Source of the DNA: Desulfitobacterium_A sp035539115 | GTDB taxonomy: Bacteria > Bacillota > Desulfitobacteriia > Desulfitobacteriales > Desulfitobacteriaceae | Direction: 5' to 3' | Length of the DNA: 64,000 nt | Assembly (NCBI RefSeq): GCF_035539115.1 | Contig: NZ_DATLJA010000020.1 | Span: 22,966-86,965 of the forward strand | In this document: in pieces, positions 43,088 to 52,109 of the stretch | How the letters are laid out: every line of letters begins with the position of its first letter | How positions within the stretch are numbered: the first letter of the stretch is position 1 | Program-made: the position numbers and the translations under genes | The notes under the pieces: generated by a model | What the model was told of the DNA's origin: nothing | The model's database searches: none | Seen by the model: the letters and a program-made list of their open reading frames with translations, nothing else

Positions 43088-45859
43088 ATGGATTACCGCG
43101 ATACCTTAAACCTACCGGAAACGGATTTCCCGATGCGGGGTAACCTACCCCAACGCGAACCGGAGATCTTAAAAAAATGGGAAGAAAATAATCTCTATGA
43201 GCAAGTTCAAAAAGCCCGAGTCGGTCATCCAAAGTTTGTCCTCCATGATGGACCACCTTATGCGAATGGCGATATTCATCTCGGGCATGCCTTAAATAAG
43301 GTGCTCAAAGATATGATCGTAAAGTATAAGACGATGATGGGGTATGATGCTCCCTATGTCCCCGGATGGGATACGCATGGACTACCCATTGAGCAGCAGG
43401 TGATTAAGAAACTGGGACTGAATCGGCATGCCGTTTCCACCCTGGAATTCCGCTCACGTTGTAAGGAGTACGCGAAAAAGTATATTGGCATCCAGCGCGA
43501 GGGTTTTAAGCGTTTAGGTGTGCGTGGCGACTGGGAACATCCTTATCTAACCTTCCACAAAGAGTATGAAGCGGAACAGATCGGTGTCTTTGGTGAAATG
43601 GCGAAAAAAGGGTATATCTATAAGGGACTAAAACCCGTGTATTGGTGTCCTTCCTGCGAGACGGCATTAGCAGAAGCAGAAATTGAATATGCGGATCGAA
43701 CCTCTTCAGCGATCTATATCAAATTTGCAGTTAAAGAGGGTAAAGGGGTTCTTAACGAAGAAAAAACCTTCGTTGTGATTTGGACCACGACTCCCTGGAC
43801 CATCCCAGCAAATGTAGCGATCAGTTTACATCCGAAATTCACCTATGCTCTAGTCAAAGTCGGTGAAGAACACTGGCTCGTTGCTGAGGGACTCCTCGAC
43901 CAACTTCGTACGCTTTGGAATTTGGAATTACCCATTGAAAAAACGTTTATGGGCAAGGATTTGGAATTCGTAAAATGTCAACATCCGCTTATGGAAAGGG
44001 AATCCCCGCTGATTCTGGGTGAGCATGTCACCCTGGAACAGGGAACCGGCTTTGTCCACACGGCTCCTGGCCATGGGGAAGACGACTTCATCGTCGGGAA
44101 AAAATATGGTTTACCGGTTATTTGCCCGGTTGATCATCAAGGAAAGTTTACCGAAGAAGGCGGACCTTATGTCGGACTCAAAGTCGATAAAGCCAACCCG
44201 ATCATTATTGAGGATCTGAAAAATGCTCATGCCTTGGTGCTTGAAGAAAAGATTACGCATAGTTATCCTCACTGTTGGCGCTGCAAGAACCCGATCATTT
44301 TCCGAGCAACCGAGCAATGGTTTGCTTCAATCGATGGCTTTCGGAAAGAGGCCTTAGAACAGATTGAGCAAGTGCAATGGATCCCTACTTGGGGGAAAGA
44401 CCGGATTTATAACATGGTTAGAGATCGGGGAGATTGGTGTATTTCCCGCCAAAGGACCTGGGGTGTACCGATCCCGATCTTCTACTGCGAGGATTGCGGA
44501 AAAGCACTCGTTACGGATGAAACGATCAGTAAACTCCAGGAGATCTTCCGTCAGGAGGGGTCTGACGCCTGGTTCGTCCATACTGCTGAAGAGCTTTTAC
44601 CGGAGGGAACGACCTGCCCTTGTGGTGGTCAGACGTTCCGTAAGGAAACGGATATTATGGATGTCTGGTTTGATTCCGGAACAAGTCATGCTGGAGTACT
44701 CAAACAACGGGAAGAACTCACCTGGCCGGCAGATCTCTATCTTGAAGGTTCTGACCAGCATCGGGGTTGGTTTAACTCTTCGCTGTCTACGGCTGTCGCC
44801 GCTTTCGGTAAAGCTCCCTACAAGGCAGTGCTTACGCACGGCTTCCTCGTGGATGAGCAAGGCCGAAAACAGTCGAAGTCGCTGGGTAACGGGGTCGATC
44901 CGATCCAAGTGATGAACCAAATGGGCGCAGATATCTTAAGACTCTGGGTCGCTTCCGCTGATTATAAAAACGATGTGGCAGCTTCCCCGCGGATTATGAA
45001 GCAGATGACGGAAGCCTATCGAAAAATCCGGAATACCTTACGCTTCTTGTTAAGTAACCTGAAGGACTTTGACCCGGCAAAAGATCAAGTTCCCTATACG
45101 GAGCTTCCAGAAATTGATCGCTGGGCACTCCTGCAACTAGGAAAAGTCATCGACCGCGTACTTGAGGGTTATGAAAAATACGAGTTCCATTGGGTTTATC
45201 ATACAGTGCATAACTTTTGTACCATTGAGCTGAGTGCGATCTATCTGGATATTGCCAAAGATCGCCTCTATGTCGAAGGGAGAAGCTCCGTGCTGCGCCG
45301 TTCTGCGCAAACGGTACTCTACCAAACCTTGGATGCCTTGGTGCGCTTAATCGCTCCAGTACTCACCTTTACGGCAGATGAGATCTGGCCCTATGTTCCA
45401 GGTGTCGGCGAAGGGTCCAACATCCAAATCGAAGAAATGCCAAAAGTGAAGCCGGAATGGATGGACGAGAAACTTGAGGCTAAATGGGATAGAATCTTAG
45501 CCATACGGGCTGAGGTTACCAAGGCTTTGGAGAAAGCCCGCCAAGATAAGCTTATCAATCATCCGCTCACTGCCCAGGTTGATATCTACACTCCGGCCGA
45601 CCTCTATGAATTCTTACAAGAGGTTCCTAATCTTGCTGAGATCTTCATAGTTTCCGCTGTTGAGCTCCATCAACCAGAGGAAGAAAAACCTGAAAATGCT
45701 GCGCTAGCTGAAGATATCGAAGGTCTAAGTCTTACGGTGAGTTCAGCAACAGGTGAAAAGTGTGAACGCTGCTGGATGTATCATCCCGAAGTAGGGAAGG
45801 ATGAGGTTCATCCCACGCTCTGCCCACGGTGCGCCTCGGTAGTTAAAGAATTAGAGTAG
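43088..45859 (+). CDS. ileS: isoleucyl-tRNA synthetase
   Basis: A 924-residue class I synthetase. Motifs are the HIGH-type GDIHLGHALNK, the editing-domain WTTTPWTIPAN and KQSKSLGNG (KMSKS-type). The C-terminal Zn-binding CERCWMYHPEVG...CPRC is of the bacterial type. ATG 43088 with AGGAGG gives the normal N-terminus MDYRDTLNLPETDFPMRGNL (in part); the frame is open upstream through the T-box and should not be used. A terminator follows. Confidence 0.97.
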   Translation: MDYRDTLNLPETDFPMRGNLPQREPEILKKWEENNLYEQVQKARVGHPKFVLHDGPPYANGDIHLGHALNKVLKDMIVKYKTMMGYDAPYVPGWDTHGLPIEQQVIKKLGLNRHAVSTLEFRSRCKEYAKKYIGIQREGFKRLGVRGDWEHPYLTFHKEYEAEQIGVFGEMAKKGYIYKGLKPVYWCPSCETALAEAEIEYADRTSSAIYIKFAVKEGKGVLNEEKTFVVIWTTTPWTIPANVAISLHPKFTYALVKVGEEHWLVAEGLLDQLRTLWNLELPIEKTFMGKDLEFVKCQHPLMERESPLILGEHVTLEQGTGFVHTAPGHGEDDFIVGKKYGLPVICPVDHQGKFTEEGGPYVGLKVDKANPIIIEDLKNAHALVLEEKITHSYPHCWRCKNPIIFRATEQWFASIDGFRKEALEQIEQVQWIPTWGKDRIYNMVRDRGDWCISRQRTWGVPIPIFYCEDCGKALVTDETISKLQEIFRQEGSDAWFVHTAEELLPEGTTCPCGGQTFRKETDIMDVWFDSGTSHAGVLKQREELTWPADLYLEGSDQHRGWFNSSLSTAVAAFGKAPYKAVLTHGFLVDEQGRKQSKSLGNGVDPIQVMNQMGADILRLWVASADYKNDVAASPRIMKQMTEAYRKIRNTLRFLLSNLKDFDPAKDQVPYTELPEIDRWALLQLGKVIDRVLEGYEKYEFHWVYHTVHNFCTIELSAIYLDIAKDRLYVEGRSSVLRRSAQTVLYQTLDALVRLIAPVLTFTADEIWPYVPGVGEGSNIQIEEMPKVKPEWMDEKLEAKWDRILAIRAEVTKALEKARQDKLINHPLTAQVDIYTPADLYEFLQEVPNLAEIFIVSAVELHQPEEEKPENAALAEDIEGLSLTVSSATGEKCERCWMYHPEVGKDEVHPTLCPRCASVVKELE

Positions 45860-45889
45860 TATTAGGCAAAACAAATAATGAATTTTGCC

Positions 45890-45933
45890 AAAAGTCATAA
45901 GGGTAATCATCATTGCCCTTATGACTTTTCTTT
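45890..45933 (+). terminator. intrinsic terminator after ileS
   Basis: An 18-bp stem (45890-45907 with 45912-45929) with a 4-nt loop and flanking A and T runs, ending TTTTCTTTT. Strong and probably bidirectional. Confidence 0.85.
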
Positions 45934-46016
45934 TACTGATTATTAAAAACTTTAAAAGGAGTTAAAACTCCTCTTTACGACATTTGATGATATTTTTCTA
46001 GACAATATTTATGAAA

Positions 46017-46072
46017 ATAGTTAAAATAGAAAAGATAGTTAAATTAGAAAAGATCTGTATTATTTAGAAAAG
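46017..46072. repeat. tandem 18-bp A/T-rich repeats before the MCP gene
   Basis: Two nearly identical 18-bp units (46017-46034 and 46035-46052, ATAGTTAAA(A/T)TAGAAAAG) and a degenerate third ending TTTAGAAAAG (46072). They lie 55-110 bp before the receptor gene and could be a regulator-binding array, or simple slippage. Confidence 0.5.
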
Positions 46073-46126
46073 CGAATCAGGTATATCAACTAGATTGTAT
46101 TAAATATTTTGAGGGAAGTGGAGTAG

Positions 46127-46984
46127 ATGGTTCTCACTCAGCAAATCGCCGATAAAATTGTGCAATTGATTCATTCGGAAAGTGGTTTTCATGGCATTGT
46201 TTGTGACCAGACAGGAAAAATAATCGCTGATTCTGCAGGGTCGCGAATCGGTCGTGTACATCAAGGTAGCCAAAGGATTATGACGACTTCGATTCGCGAA
46301 ATTGCTGTTACGAAAGAGGAGGAAGAGCGTTCTGGGGGATCACAACGGGAAGGATTTAATATAGCTATCGATCGGGAAGGAACAAAGCTAGGAAGCTTTG
46401 GGATCTCCGGACCAATTGAAGTAGTTACCCCAGTTGCTCGTATCGCTGTAGGTATGGTCATTTCCTTGTTAAAAGACGAGGAGTTAAAAGATGTGATACG
46501 GAAACAGGTTGACGAATTACGCCAAGCGATTGAACAAGCAGCAGGGGCGATTCAGGAAATGGCAGCATCAGCTCAAGAAGTTGCAGGAATCAGTCAAACT
46601 GTGTCCGAGATAGCGTATGAGGGCAAAGAACAAGTGAAAGCGACAGGCAATATTTTGGAATTTATTCGTCGAGTTTCCACGCAAACGAATCTACTCGGCT
46701 TAAACGCAGCTATCGAAGCTGCACGTGCAGGCGAGCAGGGGAGAGGGTTTTCGGTTGTTGCTGGAGAAGTCCGGAAACTGGCTGAGGAAAGTAACCGCTC
46801 TGCCAATGAAATCGGGACGATTTTAAATCAGTTTCAGGAGATTATTGAGCGGATTACTCAAGGAGTAATGCAAAACAAAGTGATTACTGAAGAACAGGCG
46901 AAGGCTACACAGGATATTACCAAGATGATTGAGGGGGTTCAACGGGTTGGGGAGGAGTTAAATACCCTTGCTCTAAAAATGTAA
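46127..46984 (+). CDS. soluble chemotaxis-type receptor with sugar-diacid-recognition N-terminus
   Basis: A 285-residue protein without membrane segments. Residues about 1-125 resemble the Diacid_rec domain of CdaR regulators (LTQQIADKIVQLIHSESGFHGIVCDQTGKIIADS in parts, RIGRVHQGSQRI). After a short helix comes an MCP signalling domain with the tip QTNLLGLNAAIEAARAGEQGRGFSVVAGEVRKLAEES. The signalling domain is short, lacking long methylation helices. It would be a cytoplasmic receptor feeding CheA/CheW. No che genes are nearby. Confidence 0.85.
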   Translation: MVLTQQIADKIVQLIHSESGFHGIVCDQTGKIIADSAGSRIGRVHQGSQRIMTTSIREIAVTKEEEERSGGSQREGFNIAIDREGTKLGSFGISGPIEVVTPVARIAVGMVISLLKDEELKDVIRKQVDELRQAIEQAAGAIQEMAASAQEVAGISQTVSEIAYEGKEQVKATGNILEFIRRVSTQTNLLGLNAAIEAARAGEQGRGFSVVAGEVRKLAEESNRSANEIGTILNQFQEIIERITQGVMQNKVITEEQAKATQDITKMIEGVQRVGEELNTLALKM

Positions 46985-47097
46985 TAGAAATATGCTGAAT
47001 TCTCAAAATAAATTTTTTTTAGGTGTAGACGAATAACATTCGCCTGCGTATAATGTAATGGATAGTGAAAATTACATAAGCACCGAATGATTTCAGT

Positions 47098-47300
47098 GGG
47101 AGAGATCCGGTAAGCCCGGACGCCGAAGGAGCAAACTTCTTGATGTCGCTCATTTAGGAAGGGAAACTCTCAGGCAAAAGTACTACTGAAAGACGGAGCT
47201 CTGGAGAGTTTCTCGAACGAGAACACCAAAGGGGAAGCCGAAAGGCGAATCTCTCAGGTTAAAGGACAGAGGTAACGCGACGCGTTATTCTCTGTTTTTT
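47098..47300 (+). promoter_or_regulatory. tandem glycine riboswitch with downstream terminator
   Basis: Two aptamers are readable: the first with GGGAGAG..GCCGAAGGAGCAA..GAAACTCTCAGGCAAAAGTAC and GGAGCTCTGGAGAG, the second with ACACCAAAGGGGAAGCC..AATCTCTCAGG and TAAAGGACAGAG. The strand after it, ACAGAGGTAACGCG pairing with CGCGTTAT/CTCTGT and a T run (47266-47300), looks like the expression platform. Glycine binding would switch on gcvT and the following genes. The remaining bases of the 415-bp gap show nothing else. Confidence 0.93.
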
Positions 47301-47399
47301 TATGTTTTTAAGGGAAACAGAGGAATCGTTTTCTCGCTAAATTCTTCTCATGAAAGCCTGGAATTTGGTAATACTCAAATCTTAAGGAGGTGTTTTTAA

Positions 47400-48497
47400 G
47401 TGGCGGAACTCAAACGTACTCCTCTTTATGAGGAGCATCACGCGGCCAAAGCCAAGCTTATCGATTTCGGGGGCTGGGAAATGCCAGTTCAGTATACCGG
47501 AGTGATTGAAGAACATAACACGGTCAGGACAAAGGCTGGCCTTTTCGATGTTTCTCATATGGGAGAAGTCGATGTAAACGGGAAAGAGGCGCTTCCCTTC
47601 GTGCAGAACTTGATTACCAATGATGTCACCAAAATTCAGGATGGGCAGATTCTTTATTCTCCCATGTGTTATCCGAACGGCGGAATTGTTGATGATCTCT
47701 TAGTCTACCGTTATAGTACTGAACATTTTTACATCGTTGTCAATGCTTCGAATACGGATAAAGACTATAATTGGATGCTTGAGCAAACAAAAGGGTATGA
47801 GGTTCAGTTGGACAATATCTCAAGTCAAGTTGCCCAACTCGCTTTACAAGGCCCCTTCGCTGAGAAGATTCTGCAAAGGTTAACCTCTACCGATCTCTCA
47901 GAAATCAAATACTATTGGTTTAAGCACGGAGAAGTAAGTGGAGCATCCTGTCTTATCTCCCGTACGGGTTATACAGGGGAAGATGGTTTTGAGGTCTATT
48001 TGGCCCCAGATAAAGCTCCCGAACTTTGGCGAAAGATTCTTGAAGTGGGTGCCCCCGAAGGAGTTCAGCCCATTGGACTTGGAGCTCGAGACACCTTGCG
48101 TTTCGAAGCCCGTTTGCCGCTTTACGGTAACGAACTGGGCCCGGAGATCTCTCCTTTGGAAGCAGGAATTGGCTTTTTTGTTAAGCTTGGTAAAGAGAAA
48201 TTCGTAGGCAAGGGAGCACTTGAAGCTCAGCAGAAAAGCGGAGTCCCCCGCAAGATCGTGGGCTTAGAAATGATCGAACGCGGGATTGCTCGTTCGCATT
48301 ATCCACTTCAAAAAGACGGGGAAGAAGTAGGCTTCATCACCTCGGGTTCTTTCTCTCCGACTTTGAACAAAAATATAGCGCTAGGCTTGATCCGCGCGGA
48401 TTTAGCGGAGATGGGTTCGACCTTAGATGTAATCATTCGTGGCAAAGCGGTTAAGGCTCAAATCATTCCTACGCCATTTTATAAAAGAGCCCGCTAA
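47400..48497 (+). CDS. gcvT: glycine cleavage system T protein
   Basis: A 365-residue aminomethyltransferase that moves the methylene unit from aminomethyl-lipoyl GcvH to tetrahydrofolate, releasing ammonia. Conserved parts are GGWEMPVQYTGVIEEHNTVR, FDVSHMGEVDV, SRTGYTGEDGFEVY and GLGARDTLRFEA. GTG start after AAGGAGGTG, behind the glycine riboswitch. The next gene gcvH is separated by a family A repeat in reverse orientation, unusual inside this operon. Confidence 0.96.
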   Translation: MAELKRTPLYEEHHAAKAKLIDFGGWEMPVQYTGVIEEHNTVRTKAGLFDVSHMGEVDVNGKEALPFVQNLITNDVTKIQDGQILYSPMCYPNGGIVDDLLVYRYSTEHFYIVVNASNTDKDYNWMLEQTKGYEVQLDNISSQVAQLALQGPFAEKILQRLTSTDLSEIKYYWFKHGEVSGASCLISRTGYTGEDGFEVYLAPDKAPELWRKILEVGAPEGVQPIGLGARDTLRFEARLPLYGNELGPEISPLEAGIGFFVKLGKEKFVGKGALEAQQKSGVPRKIVGLEMIERGIARSHYPLQKDGEEVGFITSGSFSPTLNKNIALGLIRADLAEMGSTLDVIIRGKAVKAQIIPTPFYKRAR

Positions 48498-48534
48498 TTT
48501 CGATGCTACCCTGAAAAAGCTTCTAAGAATAACT

Positions 48535-48796
48535 AAAAAGACCCAAAAGCGTAGCTTTTTGCACAGAAGTGAACGCTTTCGCGTAGGGGCGCTAAGGCGC
48601 ACGAGGCTTTCGTAGCGTAGCGTAGCCACTTGACTTGTCCATGGATGGACTGATGTCGCGGGTGCACGGACGCACAGGAGCGACGCACTTCAGGTATTAC
48701 CCTGAGGTTTGGCGAAGCTGCTACGAAAGCAAGTGTGCCAGCCCTGGAGCGCTAAGTGAGCGGATGGGCAAGAAGCTACACGACCCAGACCTTTTT
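48535..48796 (-). repeat. family A intergenic repeat, minus-strand copy
   Basis: A 262-bp element filling most of the gcvT/gcvH gap. Its ends are imperfect inverted repeats: AAAAAG (48535) with CTTTTT (48791), and GCGTAGCTTTTTG (48549-48561) against CAAGAAGCTACAC (48769-48781), 11 of 13 pairing. It matches 22070-22519 block by block in reverse, including the exact 17-mer at 48650-48666, but carries different hairpins, for example GTCCA/TGGAC (48637-48650). No coding potential is seen. Confidence 0.78.
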
Positions 48797-48832
48797 ATCA
48801 TTAAATTAGATTAAAATAGGGAGGAATAAATC

Positions 48833-49219
48833 ATGAATCCAACAGATCTTAAGTATACTAAAACCCACGAGTGGGCGAAAGTTGAAGGAAACATTGTCAC
48901 CTTCGGAATTACTGAGCATGCACAAGAGAGTTTAGGGGATGTCGTATTTGTCGAGCTTCCTGAAGAAGGAGCAACAGTGAGTGCAGGTGATGCGTATGGC
49001 ACGGTTGAGTCGGTTAAAGCAGTTTCCGATATCGTTGCAGCGGTGAGCGGAAAAGTCGTTGAATTCAATCAGATCGTTATTGATGCACCTGATACGTTAA
49101 ACAGTGATCCCTATGGTGAAGGGTGGCTCGTAAAGGTAGAAGCCGATGACTTGAAAGCTCTTGAGGATTTGTTATCAGTTACTGAATATGAATCATTTAT
49201 TGAGGAGGAGGCCCACTAA
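48833..49219 (+). CDS. gcvH: glycine cleavage system H protein
   Basis: A 128-residue lipoyl carrier. The lipoylated residue is Lys62 in GTVESVKAVSDI. KYTKTHEWAKVEGN and NSDPYGEGWLVKVE are conserved. It shuttles the aminomethyl group between P, T and L proteins. It is also the expected octanoyl acceptor for the LipM-type enzyme at 54027-54839 and the substrate of the radical-SAM pair between them. Confidence 0.97.
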   Translation: MNPTDLKYTKTHEWAKVEGNIVTFGITEHAQESLGDVVFVELPEEGATVSAGDAYGTVESVKAVSDIVAAVSGKVVEFNQIVIDAPDTLNSDPYGEGWLVKVEADDLKALEDLLSVTEYESFIEEEAH

Positions 49220-49220
49220 A

Positions 49221-50561
49221 ATGAATTACGTGCCGAACACGGTGAGCCAGCGGGATCAGCTGTTAGCTAGGATTGGGGTACAGTCCATCGATGATCTGTT
49301 TAAAGATATCCCGGAAACTGTTCGGCTTAAAACGAGTCTAAACGTTCCCGGGGGATTGGCTGAACAAGATCTGGTGAAGCTAGTTAAAGGTATCGCTCAA
49401 CGCAATGGGAATTTAGAGGAGTATACCTCTTATTTGGGAGCAGGCGCGTATGAACATTATATTCCCAGTTATGTGGATCAACTTCTCCTGCGCTCGGAAT
49501 TTTATACGGCGTATACGCCCTACCAACCGGAAATCAGCCAAGGAACCTTAATGGCAATTTATGAATTTCAGACCCTGATTTGCGAACTGACGGGTATGGA
49601 TACGGCGAATGCTTCAATGTATGATGGCGCTTCCGCCTTGGCTGAGGCATCACTTATGAGCTGTGATGCTACCCGCCGCAAAACCGTTTTAGTTCCAACC
49701 ACAATTCATCCGGAATACCGGGAAGTGCTTCAAACTTACTTACCTCCACGGGGCGTTGAGATGGTTGAAGTTCCCGCTAAAGACGGAGTAGTGGATCTTG
49801 ACGCTCTTGAACAACACTTGGGGAAAGACGTCGCGGGGGTTCTTCTTCAAAGTCCAAATTTCTTTGGAGGCATTGAGCAGGCAGAGCAAATCGCTAAACT
49901 CGCCCATGACCAAGGCGCCTTATTCATCATGTCAGTCAATCCAGTCTCATTAGGGTTATTAAAATCCCCGGGTGAACTAGGAGCGGATATCGTCGTTGGG
50001 GAAGGACAACCTTTTGGTAATCCTCTCAATTACGGAGGGCCCTATCTGGGCTTCTTAGCGACCCGGGATAAGTATGTTCGCCGGATGCCTGGTCGAATTG
50101 TCGGGGCGACAACCGATAAAAATGGCAAGAAGGGGTATGTTCTTACCCTACAGGCGCGTGAACAGCATATTCGTCGGGAAAAAGCAACCTCGAATATTTG
50201 TTCCAATGAAGCGCTCTGTGCCTTAGCTTTTACAATTCATTTGGCGGGTCTCGGCAAAAAAGGACTTAAAGATATGGCCAATTTAAATTTACAAAAAGCG
50301 CATTACGCGGCTCAGGAAATTGCCAAACTTCCTGGAATGCGGTTAGCTTATGCTCAACCCTTTTTCCATGAGTTCGTGATCAAGACGGAAGTGAGTCCAG
50401 CTAAAATTAATAAGGAGCTGCTCAACGACAAGATTATTGGTGGACTTGATCTCTCTCGCTTCTACCCAGAGTTGGATCATCATCTCCTCTTTTGTGTGAC
50501 CGAGACCAAGAGTAAAGTAGATATTGATCATCTTGTGGCCAGACTGGGGGAAGTGAAATGA
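49221..50561 (+). CDS. gcvPA: glycine dehydrogenase (decarboxylating) subunit 1
   Basis: A 446-residue N-terminal-half subunit of the two-part P protein. The family start MNYVPNTVSQRDQLLARIG follows GGAGGAGG, so ATG 49221 is used; the frame upstream overlaps gcvH and is not coding. Conserved parts are YLGAGAYEHYIPS, YTPYQPEISQGTL and YDGASALAEA. It forms a heterotetramer with the PLP-binding gcvPB product. Overlaps gcvPB by 4 bp. Confidence 0.96.
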   Translation: MNYVPNTVSQRDQLLARIGVQSIDDLFKDIPETVRLKTSLNVPGGLAEQDLVKLVKGIAQRNGNLEEYTSYLGAGAYEHYIPSYVDQLLLRSEFYTAYTPYQPEISQGTLMAIYEFQTLICELTGMDTANASMYDGASALAEASLMSCDATRRKTVLVPTTIHPEYREVLQTYLPPRGVEMVEVPAKDGVVDLDALEQHLGKDVAGVLLQSPNFFGGIEQAEQIAKLAHDQGALFIMSVNPVSLGLLKSPGELGADIVVGEGQPFGNPLNYGGPYLGFLATRDKYVRRMPGRIVGATTDKNGKKGYVLTLQAREQHIRREKATSNICSNEALCALAFTIHLAGLGKKGLKDMANLNLQKAHYAAQEIAKLPGMRLAYAQPFFHEFVIKTEVSPAKINKELLNDKIIGGLDLSRFYPELDHHLLFCVTETKSKVDIDHLVARLGEVK

Positions 50562-52018
50562 AAGAATTGGAACCGTTAATTTTTGAACAAAGCCGCGAAG
50601 GACGGACTGGAGTCAGCTTGCCTGCCTGTGATGTCCCGGAGGTCGCTAGCGACGCTCTCCTTCCTGCAGATTTCTTACGGGAACAAGAGCCGGAATTGCC
50701 GGAAGTCTCCGAAGTAGATGTGGTTCGCCATTTTACCCGGTTATCCACTTTTAACCATGGGGTGGATACCGGCTTCTATCCTTTGGGTTCCTGCACGATG
50801 AAGTATAATCCCAAGGTTAATGAAATGCTGGCCCGCTTACCTGGTTTTACGATGCTTCATCCGTATCAGCCCGAAGAGTTGACTCAAGGCTCCTTACAAC
50901 TGATGTATGAACTCCAGGAAGATCTGGGTCAGATTACGGGGATGGATGCTTTCACGCTGCAACCCGCTGCCGGAGCGCATGGAGAGATGACGGGGATCCT
51001 AATTGTAAAGGCCTATCATGCCCATCGTCAGGATACGAAACGAACGAAAGTCATCGTTCCTGATTCCGCTCATGGGACGAATCCTGCGACGGCAGTCATG
51101 GCTGGATTTGAAATTGTTCAGGTTCCTTCGAATGAACGGGGTGGGGTTGATATTGAAGCCCTGCGCGCTGTGGCCAATGACGAAATCGCCGCTTTAATGC
51201 TCACGAATCCGAATACGTTAGGGCTCTTTGATGAAAATATCCTGGAAATTGCCAAGATTGTTCATGACGTAGGCGGGTTGCTCTATTATGATGGAGCGAA
51301 TGCCAATGCGATTATGGGGTTGGCGCGACCTGGGGATATGGGCTTTGATGTCATGCACACTAACCTGCATAAAACCTTCTCGACACCTCATGGTGGAGGT
51401 GGACCGGGAGCAGGACCTGTTGGGGTTAAAGAGTTCTTGAAGCCCTATCTGCCCAAGCCTCTCGTTGAGAAAAAAGAAGATGGCAGCTACACGCTTGATT
51501 TTGATCGCCCGCTTTCCATCGGGAGAGTTCGATCCTTCATGTCTAACTTCGGTGTTCTCGTGAGAGCCTATGCCTATATTCGGGCTTTGGGTGGCGAGGG
51601 CTTAAAAGAAGCCTCCGAAAATGCCGTTTTAAATGCGAATTTCTTAATGAGCATCCTGAAGGAACATTATTACGTGGCTTATGATCGGGTATGTATGCAC
51701 GAATTTATTATCACTCCGAAATACCTCAAACCTTATGGCATTCATACGCTCGACATCGCCAAACGATTGTTGGATTATGGATATCATCCGCCGACGATCT
51801 ACTTCCCCCTCATCGTGGAAGAAGCGATGATGATTGAACCGACGGAGACTGAGAGCATGGAAACCTTAGAGAAATTCGCCGAGTCTTTGATTCAGATCGC
51901 GGAAGAGGCTAAAACGGATCCAGATCGCGTGAAAAATGCACCCCACAATACACTGGTCACACGCTTAGATGAAACCGCCGCAGCCCGTCATCCCGATCTT
52001 CGTTGGCGTAAAGCGTAA
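50558..52018 (+). CDS. gcvPB: glycine dehydrogenase (decarboxylating) subunit 2
   Basis: A 486-residue PLP-binding subunit of the P protein. The Schiff-base lysine is in NLHKTFSTPHGGGGPGAGP. LGSCTMKYNPKVNEM, QPAAGAHGEMTGILI and YDGANANAIMG are typical. It decarboxylates glycine and transfers the aminomethyl group to GcvH. ATG start in an ATGA overlap with gcvPA. A short hairpin terminator separates it from the lipoyl-synthesis genes. Confidence 0.96.
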   Translation: MKELEPLIFEQSREGRTGVSLPACDVPEVASDALLPADFLREQEPELPEVSEVDVVRHFTRLSTFNHGVDTGFYPLGSCTMKYNPKVNEMLARLPGFTMLHPYQPEELTQGSLQLMYELQEDLGQITGMDAFTLQPAAGAHGEMTGILIVKAYHAHRQDTKRTKVIVPDSAHGTNPATAVMAGFEIVQVPSNERGGVDIEALRAVANDEIAALMLTNPNTLGLFDENILEIAKIVHDVGGLLYYDGANANAIMGLARPGDMGFDVMHTNLHKTFSTPHGGGGPGAGPVGVKEFLKPYLPKPLVEKKEDGSYTLDFDRPLSIGRVRSFMSNFGVLVRAYAYIRALGGEGLKEASENAVLNANFLMSILKEHYYVAYDRVCMHEFIITPKYLKPYGIHTLDIAKRLLDYGYHPPTIYFPLIVEEAMMIEPTETESMETLEKFAESLIQIAEEAKTDPDRVKNAPHNTLVTRLDETAAARHPDLRWRKA

Positions 52019-52034
52019 ACTTATAAATACCCAC

Positions 52035-52060
52035 AAAGGTCGCCAGAAAGGCGGCCTTTT
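52035..52060 (+). terminator. hairpin between gcvPB and the lipoyl-synthesis genes
   Basis: A 10-bp stem AAAGGTCGCC/GGCGGCCTTT with AGAAA loop and only four T. It probably attenuates rather than fully stops transcription into the next genes. Confidence 0.65.
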
Positions 52061-52109
52061 ACCTACTATCCCCGAAGGGAATGAGGAAAGGTTAAGGAGG
52101 AGAACGGTA

